From Faecalibacterium sp. (lineage in GTDB: Bacteria; Bacillota; Clostridia; Oscillospirales; Ruminococcaceae): DNA of 39,209 nt. Shown piece by piece: positions 16,851 through 25,130 of the stretch. The position numbers and the translations under genes are program-made. A model generated the notes under the pieces. It searched no databases. It worked only from the letters and a program-made list of their open reading frames with translations, and was not told the origin of the DNA. How positions within the stretch are numbered: the first letter of the stretch is position 1; every line of letters begins with the position of its first letter. The stretch is taken from NCBI GenBank assembly GCA_029264955.1, contig JARHYC010000024.1:1-39209 (forward strand). The letters are read 5' to 3'.

Positions 16851-16899
16851 AAAAAAGCCGCACAGCTTTGCGTGAAATACGCAGCTGTGCGGCTTTTTG
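16851..16899. terminator. Bidirectional terminator between rnmV and the RluA gene
   Basis: GCCGCACAGCT (16857-16867) pairs with AGCTGTGCGGC (16883-16893), with an inner GCGT/ACGC stem. Six A precede it and five T follow, so it serves both convergent genes. Confidence 0.9.
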
Positions 16900-16908
16900 C
16901 CGCAAACA

Positions 16909-17859
16909 TTATTTCAGAGTGCCGTCGATGACCTGGCTGTAATACCAAGGCTTCGGCGCACGGAAGGTCTTTCCGCTCAGCGAAGCCAGCTCCGGGTCGG
17001 TAAAGCGGGGCAGCGTCAGTTCCCATGCGCACAAAGCCTGATACTTCAGCTTCAGCTCACGGTTTGCCGCATTGTTGCCGTATTTGCTGTCGCCCAGAAT
17101 GGGGCAGCCGATGCTTGCCATGTGGGCACGAATCTGGTGCGTACGTCCGGTAATCAAATCTACCTTCAGCAGTGCCAGACGACCGGAAACTGCAATGGTT
17201 TCATAGCGGGTTTCCACGCTTTTTGCGCCGGGGCGCTTTTCGGGTACGATTTTGACCATGCCCATATCTGCATCTTTCACCAGCCAGCCGTCCAGCACAG
17301 CGTCCGGCGGGGTGGGGCGACCAAAGGTCACACACAGATAGGTCTTTTTCACTTCCCGCTTGCGGATGGCTTCGGTCAGCACTTCTTCTGCCAAAGGCGT
17401 TTTGGCAATCAGCACCAGACCGCTTGTACCCGTGTCCAAACGATGGCACAGGGCGGGGGTGTAGGGGTCGTTTTCCTTGTACTGACCGTCTTTGTTCAGG
17501 TATAGCAGCACACGGTTGATCAAGGTGTCGTCGTCGGGACCGTCAACCGTCAAGCCTGCCGGCTTATTGACCACCATCATCTGGGGGCAGTCGTAAATCA
17601 CTTCGGCAGGGCAGCGAGCAGATTTCCAAGCCGGACCGCCTACACGGGCCGCATCTTCCAGCTGGTCGTCCAGAATGAACAGCTTGATTACGTCACCAGC
17701 TACCACACGGGTAGACAAAGGCTGCTTGCGGCCGTTCAGCTTGATTTTGTTTTCGCGCAGCGCTTTATTCAGCTTGCCGGGCCCCAGAACAGGGAACTGC
17801 TCCATCAGATATTTATCCAGGCGAGTAGGTGCCAGGCATTTTACTTTTAAGATTTTCAC
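16909..17859 (-). CDS. RluA-family pseudouridine synthase
   Basis: 316 residues from a GTG codon with GGGAGGAA upstream. It converts uridine to pseudouridine in rRNA or tRNA. An N-terminal S4-like RNA-binding domain (about 11-65) is followed by the catalytic domain with HRLDTGTSG (catalytic D142) and the substrate-binding GRTHQIRAHMA (about 243-253). It resembles Firmicute RluA-type proteins annotated as RluC or RluD, but the target base cannot be told from sequence. It has its own promoter and a shared terminator, so it is a single-gene unit. Confidence 0.92.
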   Translation of the reverse strand: MKILKVKCLAPTRLDKYLMEQFPVLGPGKLNKALRENKIKLNGRKQPLSTRVVAGDVIKLFILDDQLEDAARVGGPAWKSARCPAEVIYDCPQMMVVNKPAGLTVDGPDDDTLINRVLLYLNKDGQYKENDPYTPALCHRLDTGTSGLVLIAKTPLAEEVLTEAIRKREVKKTYLCVTFGRPTPPDAVLDGWLVKDADMGMVKIVPEKRPGAKSVETRYETIAVSGRLALLKVDLITGRTHQIRAHMASIGCPILGDSKYGNNAANRELKLKYQALCAWELTLPRFTDPELASLSGKTFRAPKPWYYSQVIDGTLK

Positions 17860-17900
17860 GTTGGTTCCTCCCCAGTGTTCGGATATCAGAAATTTATTTT

Positions 17901-17929
17901 ATTATACGGATATTGCCGGAAAAAGGCAA
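17901..17929 (-). promoter_or_regulatory. Promoter of the RluA-family gene
   Basis: On the minus strand TTGCCT (17924-17929) and TATAAT (17901-17906) are separated by 17 bases. Confidence 0.75.
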
Positions 17930-17945
17930 ATCCAATCAGGAAACC

Positions 17946-17974
17946 TTGACATTTCAGCGGGAGTATTGTATTAT
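17946..17974 (+). promoter_or_regulatory. tRNA-Leu promoter
   Basis: TTGACA (17946-17951), a 17-base spacer and TATTAT (17969-17974), about 20 bases before the mature 5' end. Confidence 0.85.
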
Positions 17975-17994
17975 TTCCCTTGTACGATAAATAA

Positions 17995-18078
17995 GCCGTC
18001 GTGGCGGAACTGGCAGACGCCAGGGACTTAAAATCCCTTGCTGGCAACAGCGTACCGGTTCGATTCCGGTCGGCGGCA
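17995..18078 (+). tRNA. tRNA-Leu (anticodon UAA)
   Basis: 84 bases. The acceptor strand GCCGTCG pairs with CGGCGGC (one G-U pair) and the discriminator is A. The anticodon loop is CTTAAAA with anticodon TAA. A long variable arm is present, as in leucine tRNAs. The T arm is ACCGG-TTCGATT-CCGGT. The 3' CCA is not encoded (ACT follows the acceptor), so it must be added by the nucleotidyltransferase. It reads UUA and UUG codons. Confidence 0.95.
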
Positions 18079-18080
18079 CT

Positions 18081-18119
18081 AAAAAATCCATGCGTGTATG
18101 CGCATGGATTTTTTGTTTT
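18081..18119. terminator. Terminator after tRNA-Leu, also usable by the lipoprotein gene
   Basis: TCCATGCG (18087-18094) pairs with CGCATGGA (18101-18108), extended by flanking A and T runs on both sides, so it can act in either direction. Confidence 0.85.
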
Positions 18120-18127
18120 TCAGCCAC

Positions 18128-18913
18128 TTATGCCAGATGAATTTCGCCCACACGCCACCCTGCTTCGGTGCGAACCAGTACGACAGGCACCGCATGGGTC
18201 GTTTCGGTGGGTGCGCCTTCCGGCGAAAAAGCATCCCGGAAGGTTGCGATTTCCAGAAAACGCACCTGGTTTGTCTCTGAGGAAATCAGAGTGTAGCCTA
18301 TGATTTCCCATTCACCGTTATAGCCGCTGGAAATATCGGCACACAACAATACACCGCTTTCGTCGGGTTTATATAAGGTGTCGTTTGCCCATGTGAAATA
18401 CTCCGGCATAAACACTTTCAACACTTCCTCCTGAAAGGTCTGCCATGTCATGGTGCTGCGATAATAAGTCGCTTCACCGGGTGCGGGGGAGGGAATACAG
18501 TCCCAGCACCAGGCATCCTTGCCGAAATAGTGGGGGAAGCTGATGGGTGGGTCCTGGAAAAAAAGTGTGGCGGCGTCGGTGGCTTTGTTGTACAGCACCA
18601 GCTGTTCTGCTGTCAGAAAGGCTTCGGGGCTTTCTACTGCATTGGCGATTTCTGCTTCCGTGGCCAGCGGTGCATCCTCTGCCCGGAAAAACGTTTTGGG
18701 TAAATCCAACTGTGGGTCTGGTTTTTCATCCGGTGCGGCGGTGTTGGCAGATACAGGCGTGCCAGTATCCTGTGCAGGCGGAGTGTCGGTGTGTTTGCAG
18801 CCGGTCAGTCCGCCACATCCGCACAGCAAAATCAGTACCATTGTTGCAGCAGGTACAGACAGCTTCCGCTGACCCCAAAACAGGACGACGTCATTTGTGT
18901 GAAAAGACCGCAT
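18128..18913 (-). CDS. Putative lipoprotein of unknown function
   Basis: 261 residues from the ATG seven bases after AGGAGGT; a GTG three codons earlier would lie inside the ribosome site. The N-terminus is basic, then a hydrophobic stretch ends in LTGCK, a lipobox, so the mature protein should be lipid-anchored to the outer face of the membrane. A Pro/Thr/Asp-rich spacer (about 40-70) leads to a globular part with WCWDC and a C-terminal domain that ends VLVRTEAGWRVGEIHLA, a form common in extracellular NTF2-like or DUF-type domains. I do not recognise the family. It is flanked by a tRNA and the divergent uracil permease leader and is monocistronic. Confidence 0.75.
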   Translation of the reverse strand: MRSFHTNDVVLFWGQRKLSVPAATMVLILLCGCGGLTGCKHTDTPPAQDTGTPVSANTAAPDEKPDPQLDLPKTFFRAEDAPLATEAEIANAVESPEAFLTAEQLVLYNKATDAATLFFQDPPISFPHYFGKDAWCWDCIPSPAPGEATYYRSTMTWQTFQEEVLKVFMPEYFTWANDTLYKPDESGVLLCADISSGYNGEWEIIGYTLISSETNQVRFLEIATFRDAFSPEGAPTETTHAVPVVLVRTEAGWRVGEIHLA

Positions 18914-18971
18914 AAAAAACACCTCCTAAAGCCACATTTCGCCGTTTGCAAAAGGGGCTGTTGATACCTTC

Positions 18972-19000
18972 ATATTACACGGTCGTTCCGGCGGCTTCAA
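18972..19000 (-). promoter_or_regulatory. Promoter of the lipoprotein gene
   Basis: On the minus strand TTGAAG (18995-19000), a 17-base spacer and TAATAT (18972-18977). The rest of the gap 19001-19163 shows no gene or further strong element. Confidence 0.55.
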
Positions 19001-19163
19001 GTGGGATTCTACCGAAAAAATGACGTTGTCTTTGTGCTTTTTTTCGCCAGCGGCGGTTTGGGTGCGCCGGCACGGCGAAAACTATGCATCAGTTTCATTT
19101 CACAGTTTCTTGCGCAAAAGCAGCGGTGCATTGTATCGAAGTTGCCAAAAATGGCGAAAAGTA

Positions 19164-19192
19164 TTGCAACCCGTCAGCTTTTCTGGTAGAAT
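19164..19192 (+). promoter_or_regulatory. Promoter of the uracil permease leader
   Basis: TTGCAA (19164-19169), a 17-base spacer and TAGAAT (19187-19192). Transcription should begin near 19199, giving a leader of about 145 bases before the permease start. Confidence 0.75.
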
Positions 19193-19228
19193 TCGTGAGA
19201 AAGTTTACAGGAAAAGGGAGGGTTCGTA

Positions 19229-19291
19229 ATGCGATACGGTCGAACGATTACAAAAACGAATGCTTTCCATATTTCCTATCGTCACTTATAA
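19229..19291 (+). CDS. 20-residue leader peptide of the uracil permease gene
   Basis: A short frame starts at ATG 19229 with a strong ribosome site GGGAGGG (19216-19222) six bases before it. It reads MRYGRTITK...SYRHL and stops at TAA 19289-19291. The stop codon directly touches the left arm of the terminator that begins at 19292. The last thirty bases are T-rich (14 of 30). Codons are not dominated by one amino acid, so it does not look like a his/trp-type sensor. The arrangement recalls the pyrBI leader of E. coli, in which a ribosome close behind RNA polymerase blocks a terminator. Function is inferred. Confidence 0.6.
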   Translation: MRYGRTITKTNAFHISYRHL

Positions 19292-19327
19292 AGAGGTGTC
19301 GCTATTTTGGCGATACCTCTTTTTTTG
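19292..19327 (+). terminator. Attenuator hairpin before the uracil permease gene
   Basis: AGAGGTGTCGC (19292-19302) pairs with GCGATACCTCT (19310-19320), one G-U pair, followed by seven T. It lies between the leader peptide stop and the permease ribosome site, so it must be overridden for expression. The bases GCGATAC of the right arm recur at 19231-19237 in the early leader, and this copy could pair with GTGTCGC of the left arm as an antiterminator. Confidence 0.8.
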
Positions 19328-19343
19328 AGAGAAGGAGGATATT

Positions 19344-20699
19344 ATGAGTGAGAAAATCGATTACACCCAGGGGATTTATGATGCAAAATCTCTGGGCACG
19401 CCCAAGCTGCTGGTGCTGGGCGCACAGCATATGTTCGCCATGTTCGGCGCAACGGTGCTGGTTCCGCTGTTGACCGGCTTGAGCGTTTCTACCACGCTGC
19501 TGTGTGCTGGTCTGGGCACGCTGCTGTTTCACCTGATTACCAAGGGCAAGGTTCCCGCATTTTTGGGTTCTTCCTTTGCGTATCTGGGCGGTTTCGGTAT
19601 CGTTGCACCCAAGCTGCTGGATGCAAGCGGTGAGGCTACCATCCCCAACAAGGAAATGCTGCCTTATGCTTGTGCTGCGGTTGCATTCTCCGGTCTGATC
19701 TATGTTCTGGTTTCCTTCCTGATCAAGACCTTTGGCATCCGCCGCATTATGAAGTTCTTCCCGCCGGTGGTCACCGGCCCCATCATCATTTCCATCGGCT
19801 TGATCCTGGCACCTACCGCTGTGTCCAACTGCCAGACCAACTGGCTGCTGGCTATCGTTGCACTGGGTACCGTTGTGGTCTGCAATATCTGGGGCAAGGG
19901 CATGATTAAGATTCTGCCCATCCTGATCGGCGTGCTGACCTCTTATGCCGTTGCTGTGGCTACCCATGCAATCGACTTTACTGCAATCAGCCAGGCTCCG
20001 CTGCTGGGTCTGCCTCTGCACACCTCTGAAATGGGTCTGTTCGCCATCGACGGCAGCGCAAACTTCATCAGCGCACTGTTCACCATCATGCCCATCGCAT
20101 TGGCAACCATGATGGAGCACATCGGCGACATCGCAGCCATCAGCGCAACTACTGGCCACAACTACATCAATGACCCCGGCCTGCACCGCACCCTGCTGGG
20201 CGACGGCGTGGCAACCACCATGGCTGGTCTGCTGGGCGGCCCCGCAAACACCACCTACGGCGAAAACACCGGTGTTCTGGCGCTGACCAAGATTTACGAC
20301 CCGCTTGTCATCCGCATCGCAGCTGTGTTTGCAATCCTGCTGAGCTTCAGCCCCAAGTTTGAGGCAATCATCAACACCATCCCTGCCGGTATCATCGGCG
20401 GTATCAGCTTTGTGCTGTACGGTATGATCTCTGCAATCGGTGTGCGCAACGTGGTCGAAAATCACGTTGACTTCACCAACAGTCGCAACCTGATTATTGC
20501 AGCGGTCATCCTGGTTTCCGCACTGGGCTTCAACTCTGTGGGCGGCATTACCTTCCACATCGGCACCATTGCCATCAATCTGTCCGGTCTGGCGATTGCT
20601 GCGCTGCTGGGTATCCTGCTGAACGCAATCCTGCCCGGCAACGACTACGAATTTGATGTAAATACGGCCGACGGCGAGGGCGCAAGCCTGCGTGTTTGA
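19344..20699 (+). CDS. uraA: Uracil permease (NCS2 family)
   Basis: 451 residues from the ATG after AAGGAGGA. Proton-coupled uptake of uracil across the cytoplasmic membrane; fourteen membrane segments expected for the family. NCS2 marks are GAQHMFAMFGATVLVP near residues 26-41, the proton/substrate Glu in MMEHIGD (about 254-260), and GPANTTYGENTG (about 299-310). These motifs favour uracil (UraA/PyrP) over xanthine or guanine transporters. It is transcribed alone, from a promoter followed by a leader peptide and attenuator. A terminator closes the unit. No pyr genes or PyrR are next to it. Confidence 0.92.
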   Translation: MSEKIDYTQGIYDAKSLGTPKLLVLGAQHMFAMFGATVLVPLLTGLSVSTTLLCAGLGTLLFHLITKGKVPAFLGSSFAYLGGFGIVAPKLLDASGEATIPNKEMLPYACAAVAFSGLIYVLVSFLIKTFGIRRIMKFFPPVVTGPIIISIGLILAPTAVSNCQTNWLLAIVALGTVVVCNIWGKGMIKILPILIGVLTSYAVAVATHAIDFTAISQAPLLGLPLHTSEMGLFAIDGSANFISALFTIMPIALATMMEHIGDIAAISATTGHNYINDPGLHRTLLGDGVATTMAGLLGGPANTTYGENTGVLALTKIYDPLVIRIAAVFAILLSFSPKFEAIINTIPAGIIGGISFVLYGMISAIGVRNVVENHVDFTNSRNLIIAAVILVSALGFNSVGGITFHIGTIAINLSGLAIAALLGILLNAILPGNDYEFDVNTADGEGASLRV

Positions 20700-20719
20700 T
20701 CCGAATTGTAATTTTTGAA

Positions 20720-20749
20720 AAAAGGCTTCGCTTTTGCGGAGCTTTTTTT
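20720..20749 (+). terminator. Intrinsic terminator of uraA
   Basis: GCTTCGC (20725-20731) pairs with GCGGAGC (20736-20742) with one G-U pair, followed by seven T. Confidence 0.8.
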
Positions 20750-20782
20750 CTGCATAAAAAAGTGGGAATCTGCCGCTTTTAC

Positions 20783-20811
20783 TTGTGAAATGTGCCGTTT
20801 TGTACTATAAT
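20783..20811 (+). promoter_or_regulatory. Promoter of the aminotransferase gene
   Basis: TTGTGA (20783-20788), a 17-base spacer and TATAAT (20806-20811). The leader of about 125 bases is long and includes a direct repeat of AGAGAATAATT near 20904-20928 just before the ribosome site GAGAGGGG. Confidence 0.7.
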
Positions 20812-20941
20812 GAAATACTGTGATACCGTATGCGGCGCGGTCTCTGGCAGGGCCGGCCGCCATGGCATAGAATGTCATGACGGTTTGATATAAAGTATAA
20901 AGTAGAGAATAATTAGAGAATAATTAGAGAGGGGATTTATT

Positions 20942-22219
20942 ATGGCAACTGAATATTTTTCTATGGATCAGCAACAGCTTTTGCAGGAGCAGCAACTGCT
21001 GCGTGCAGAGTACCAGAAGTACAAGAACATGGGCCTGGATTTGAATATGTCCCGCGGCAAACCCTGCACCGAACAGCTGGACCTGTCCAAGGAAATGCTG
21101 AAAATGGATAACTACATTGGCGAAAACGGCTTTGATGCCCGCAACTACGGCCTGCTGGAAGGTATGCCCGAGGCACGCCGTTTCTTTGCAGAGCTGTTGG
21201 ATGTGGACAAAGACGAAATCATCGTCGGCGGCAACTCTTCTTTGCAGCTGATGTATTACCTGATCGACCTGGGCTGGCGTCAGGGCTTTGTGGATTCGCC
21301 TCGCCCGTGGCGCCACTACAACAGTCTGAAGTTCCTGTGCCCTGTGCCCGGCTATGACCGCCACTTCCGCATCACGGAGTATTTCGGCTTCCAGATGATC
21401 AACATCCCCATGACCGAGAACGGCCCGGATATGGATCTGGTGGAAGAGCTGGTGGCAAAGGATGACAGCATCAAGGGTATGTGGTGTGTACCTGTTTACT
21501 CCAACCCGGACGGCTATTGCTACTCTGCAGAAACGGTGGAGCGTCTGGCAAAGATGCAGACGGCAGCCCCCGACTTTAAGATCATTTGGGACAACGCCTA
21601 TATCGTACACCATCTGACCGACACCATGTATGGCTGCCCTAACCTGCTGACCGAGTGCCGCAAGGCCGGTAACCCGGACCGCCCGCTGATTTTCTGCTCG
21701 ACCAGCAAAATCACCTATCCGGGTGCAGGCGTTTCTGCGCTGGCTGCCAGCGTACACAATATCCAGAACATCACCAAGAACATGATGCCCATGATCATCA
21801 GTTTCGATAAGATGAACCAGCTGCGTCATGTACAGTTCCTGCATAATAAGGCAGGCGTTCTGGAGCATATGAAGAAACACCGTGCAATTTTGCAGCCCAA
21901 GTTCCAGCTGGTCAAGCGTACCTTTGCAGAGCAGCTGGGCCCCTGCGGCGAGATTGCCCGCTGGACCGACCCCAAGGGCGGTTACTTTATCAGCCTGTAT
22001 GTACAGGAGGGTTGCGCAAAGCGCGTTGCCCAGCTGTGCAAGGATGCAGGCTTGACGTTGACCGGTGCAGGCGCATCCTACCCCTATGGCCTGGACCCTA
22101 AGGATGAGCATCTGCGCATCGCACCTACCTACCCCTCGCTCGATGAGCTGCGTACAGCATCGCATCTGTTGGCAACCTGCGTTCGATTGGCAACAGTGGA
22201 GAAACTGCTGAACAAATAA
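20942..22219 (+). CDS. Aspartate aminotransferase, subgroup Ic (PLP-dependent)
   Basis: 425 residues from the ATG near GAGAGGGG. Fold type I PLP enzyme of the family typed by the N-terminal SRGKPCTEQLDLS (about 37-49), usually called aspartate aminotransferase type Ic or MocR-like aminotransferase without the DNA-binding domain. The PLP lysine is K256 in STSKITYPGAG; the cofactor Asp-Asn-Ala-Tyr stretch IIWDNAYIVHH is near 218-228. It should exchange the amino group of aspartate and 2-oxoglutarate. Other acceptors are possible. Followed by secDF with a small hairpin between; possibly partly co-transcribed, since no terminator separates them. Confidence 0.85.
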   Translation: MATEYFSMDQQQLLQEQQLLRAEYQKYKNMGLDLNMSRGKPCTEQLDLSKEMLKMDNYIGENGFDARNYGLLEGMPEARRFFAELLDVDKDEIIVGGNSSLQLMYYLIDLGWRQGFVDSPRPWRHYNSLKFLCPVPGYDRHFRITEYFGFQMINIPMTENGPDMDLVEELVAKDDSIKGMWCVPVYSNPDGYCYSAETVERLAKMQTAAPDFKIIWDNAYIVHHLTDTMYGCPNLLTECRKAGNPDRPLIFCSTSKITYPGAGVSALAASVHNIQNITKNMMPMIISFDKMNQLRHVQFLHNKAGVLEHMKKHRAILQPKFQLVKRTFAEQLGPCGEIARWTDPKGGYFISLYVQEGCAKRVAQLCKDAGLTLTGAGASYPYGLDPKDEHLRIAPTYPSLDELRTASHLLATCVRLATVEKLLNK

Positions 22220-22233
22220 AAAAGAAAGAAGAC

Positions 22234-22260
22234 GTAATGCCGCATTCCATTGGGCATTAC
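22234..22260 (+). repeat. Stem-loop directly before the secDF ribosome site
   Basis: GTAATGCC (22234-22241) pairs with GGCATTAC (22253-22260), and AGGAGG follows at once (22261-22266). There is no T-run, so it is not a terminator. It may be an mRNA stabiliser, a processing site or a translation control element. Confidence 0.55.
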
Positions 22261-22271
22261 AGGAGGCACAC

Positions 22272-24617
22272 ATGAAGATCAAGGGAAAAGCATGGCATCT
22301 TGTAGTAACGGTAATGCTGATTCTGGTATTTTCCTTTACTGCATTTTTCGGCGTGAGCAGCCAGTATGGCGACACGAAGACAACGTACGTTAAGGGTGCA
22401 TCCGATATCCGCTTTGGTGTTGATATCAAGGGCGGCGTGAATGTAACCTTTAAGGCATCGGAAGGGTATGACGCCACCGACGAGCAGATGGACGCCGCAA
22501 AGAGCGTCATCGAAAATCGTCTGGTTGCTCTGAACATCACCGACTACGAAGTGTATGTGGACAACAACGCACACAACATCATTCTGGAGTTCCCCTGGCA
22601 GTCCGGCGAAGAAAACTTTGACCCGGAAGCAGCCATCGAGGAAATCGGTGCAACCGCATACATGACCTTCCGCAAGGGCGCAACTGCGGATGGTGAACTG
22701 ATTCTGGATGGCTCCATGGTGGAATCTGCACAGCCCGCATATGGCCCTGTGCAGCAGGGCGGTCAGCCGGAATATTATGTCGTGCTAAAGTTCAATAAGG
22801 ACGGCGGCAAGGCATTCGGCGAAGCAACTACCGCACTGGCACCGGAACGTGGTGCAATCAGCATCTGGCTGGATGACCAGAGCATCAGTGTGGCAAGCGT
22901 CAATGCAGCAATCACCAACGGTGAAGCAATCATCACCAACGCTGAGTTTACGCAGGACGAAGTAGTCCAGCTGGCTCGCCAGATCAACTCCGGTGCGCTG
23001 CCCTTCTCCCTGGAAGTGGAAGGCTATGAAACCAAGAGCCCCACGCTGGGCGAAAACAGCTTGGAAGCAATGGTCAAGGCAGGTGTCATCGCCTTTATCC
23101 TGATCTTCCTGTTCATGACGCTGGTGTATCGTCTGCCCGGTTTCCTGGCGGGCATCGCTCTGCTGGGTCAGGTGGCAGCAACGCTGGCATTTGTTTCCGG
23201 TTACTTTACCGTTTTCCCCAGCTTTACCCTGACTTTGCCGGGTATTGCGGGTATTATTCTGGCAATCGGTATGGGCGTTGACGCAAACGTCATTACCGCT
23301 GAGCGTATCCGTGAAGAGCTGGCAAACGGCAAATCTATCGAAGGTGCAGTCAAGGCTGGCTTCAAGCGCGGTCTGGCTCCCATTATCGACGGCAACGTCA
23401 CCATCGTCATCGTCGCTATCGTGCTGATGGGCGCATTTGGCCCCACCGACAGCATTCTGGCTAAGATGATGAGCCCGCTGTTCTTTGCATTTGGTCCTTC
23501 TACCACTGGTACCATCTATGCCTTTGGTTACACCCTGCTGGTTGGCGTTCTGCTGAACTTTGTGTTCGGTGTTGGCGCAACCCGCCTGATGATCCGTGGT
23601 GCAGTTGGCGTGCGCGCTCTGCACAAGCCTTGGCTGTTTGGTGCTAAGACCAACGAAATCGTTCCCGTTCAGGAATCTCAGCCCGAAGCAAAGGTCAACA
23701 TGACCGGTAAGCGCAAGGTATTTATGTCCATTGCAGCTGGCGTGTTGGTTGTGATTTTTGTTTGTGCTGGCGTGTTCGGCGTCAAGCTGGATACTTCCTT
23801 CACCGGTGGTGCCATCATCACCCTGGGCTATGATGGCGAGCTGGATGTGAACGCATTCACCCAGCAGGCACAGCAGATCCTGGGTACCCAGAACCTGACT
23901 GTCCGTACCGGCAACAATGCCGCTACCGGCGAGCAGACCATCACCGTGAATATGCCCGGTACCGAAACCGTCACCATCGAACAGGTGCAGGATCTGACCG
24001 CTAAGATGGACGAAGCATTCAAGGAAAATACCATCGAGCAGCTGTCTCTGAGCAATGTCAGCCCCACTATGGGCGGCAAGTTCCTGCGCAAGAGCCTGGT
24101 GGCTGTTGTGTTCGCACTGGTGCTGATCCTGATTTACGTTGCAATCCGCTTCTCCAAGATCGGCGGCCTGACCGGCGGTGCAATGGCAATCGTCGCTCTG
24201 ATCGTTGACCTGAGCGTGGTGTTCGGCGCATTCGTATTCATGCGCGCACCGCTGGACGGCAACTTTATCGCAGCAATGCTGACCATTCTGGGCTATTCCA
24301 TCAACGATACCGTTGTTGTCTACGACCGTATCCGTGAGGATCGCGCTCTGGTTGGCAAGAAGATGCCCTTCGACCAGTTGGTCAACCTGTCCATCAACCA
24401 GTCTATGCGCCGTACCATTATCACTACCGTGACCACCGTTATGGCGCTGTCCGTGCTGTGCGTCGTGGCAAAGATTTACGGCCTGACCAGCGTGTTCACC
24501 TTTGCATTCCCGCTGATGATGGGTATGATCAGCGGCGTATTTACTTCTCTGTGCATTTCCACCTCCTGCTGGGTCAGCTGGGAGCTGCGCAAGGGCAAAA
24601 AGACCGAGAAAAACTAA
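22272..24617 (+). CDS. secDF: SecDF fusion, protein translocase accessory subunit
   Basis: 781 residues with SecD and SecF joined in one chain, as in many Gram-positives. It uses the proton gradient to assist protein export at SecYEG. The SecD half (about 1-460) has one N-terminal membrane segment, the DIKGGVNVTF region (about 51-60), the extracytoplasmic P1 domain and a membrane bundle with GMGVDANVITAERIREEL (about 335-352). The SecF half (about 470-781) has a second N-terminal segment and the motif GYSINDTVVVYDRIRED near 675-691. Twelve membrane segments in all. The ATG follows AGGAGG. nrdR follows 39 bases on. Confidence 0.96.
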   Translation: MKIKGKAWHLVVTVMLILVFSFTAFFGVSSQYGDTKTTYVKGASDIRFGVDIKGGVNVTFKASEGYDATDEQMDAAKSVIENRLVALNITDYEVYVDNNAHNIILEFPWQSGEENFDPEAAIEEIGATAYMTFRKGATADGELILDGSMVESAQPAYGPVQQGGQPEYYVVLKFNKDGGKAFGEATTALAPERGAISIWLDDQSISVASVNAAITNGEAIITNAEFTQDEVVQLARQINSGALPFSLEVEGYETKSPTLGENSLEAMVKAGVIAFILIFLFMTLVYRLPGFLAGIALLGQVAATLAFVSGYFTVFPSFTLTLPGIAGIILAIGMGVDANVITAERIREELANGKSIEGAVKAGFKRGLAPIIDGNVTIVIVAIVLMGAFGPTDSILAKMMSPLFFAFGPSTTGTIYAFGYTLLVGVLLNFVFGVGATRLMIRGAVGVRALHKPWLFGAKTNEIVPVQESQPEAKVNMTGKRKVFMSIAAGVLVVIFVCAGVFGVKLDTSFTGGAIITLGYDGELDVNAFTQQAQQILGTQNLTVRTGNNAATGEQTITVNMPGTETVTIEQVQDLTAKMDEAFKENTIEQLSLSNVSPTMGGKFLRKSLVAVVFALVLILIYVAIRFSKIGGLTGGAMAIVALIVDLSVVFGAFVFMRAPLDGNFIAAMLTILGYSINDTVVVYDRIREDRALVGKKMPFDQLVNLSINQSMRRTIITTVTTVMALSVLCVVAKIYGLTSVFTFAFPLMMGMISGVFTSLCISTSCWVSWELRKGKKTEKN

Positions 24618-24656
24618 TCAACGGCATCGGCCGTAACAGGAAAAGGAGCGCGGACT

Positions 24657-25130
24657 ATGAGATGTCCCTATTGCGGAGAGAGTGAGTCCAAAGTAATCGA
24701 TTCCCGCCCCACCGAGGACGGCGAAAAGATTCGCAGAAGAAGAGAATGTCTGGGCTGCAAAAAGCGTTTTACTACTTATGAAGTAGTGGAAACCGTTCCT
24801 TTGATGGTTGTAAAAAAGGATGGCTCGCGCCAGACATTCGATCGCCAAAAGCTGCTCAACGGTATGGTGCGCAGCTGCGAAAAACGTCCTGTCAGCTACG
24901 AAATGCTGGAAAACGCAGTGGATGCCATCGAGCAAACTCTGCTCAATTCCTATGACCGTGAGGTCAGCAGCATGTATATCGGTGAACTGGCCATGCAGGA
25001 ACTGAAGAAAATCGACGAAGTGGCATACGTCCGCTTTGCATCGGTGTATCGTCAGTTCAGCGACCTGAACACCTTTATGGATGAGCTGAAGGATATGCTG
25101 GATTCCCGCTCAAAGCGTCCGGAAAAATAA
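24657..25130 (+). CDS. nrdR: Transcriptional repressor NrdR
   Basis: 157 residues, full length. Repressor of ribonucleotide reductase genes that senses ATP/dATP. The zinc ribbon is made by C3, C6, C31 and C34 around RRRRECLGC, and the ATP cone covers about 49-139 ([20 protein letters not shown]). No NrdR box or nrd gene is within view. Its start has the ribosome site AAAAGGAGCG. The last 21 bases overlap the tail of the convergent DUF4363 gene, and its terminator lies inside that gene. Confidence 0.96.
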   Translation: MRCPYCGESESKVIDSRPTEDGEKIRRRRECLGCKKRFTTYEVVETVPLMVVKKDGSRQTFDRQKLLNGMVRSCEKRPVSYEMLENAVDAIEQTLLNSYDREVSSMYIGELAMQELKKIDEVAYVRFASVYRQFSDLNTFMDELKDMLDSRSKRPEK

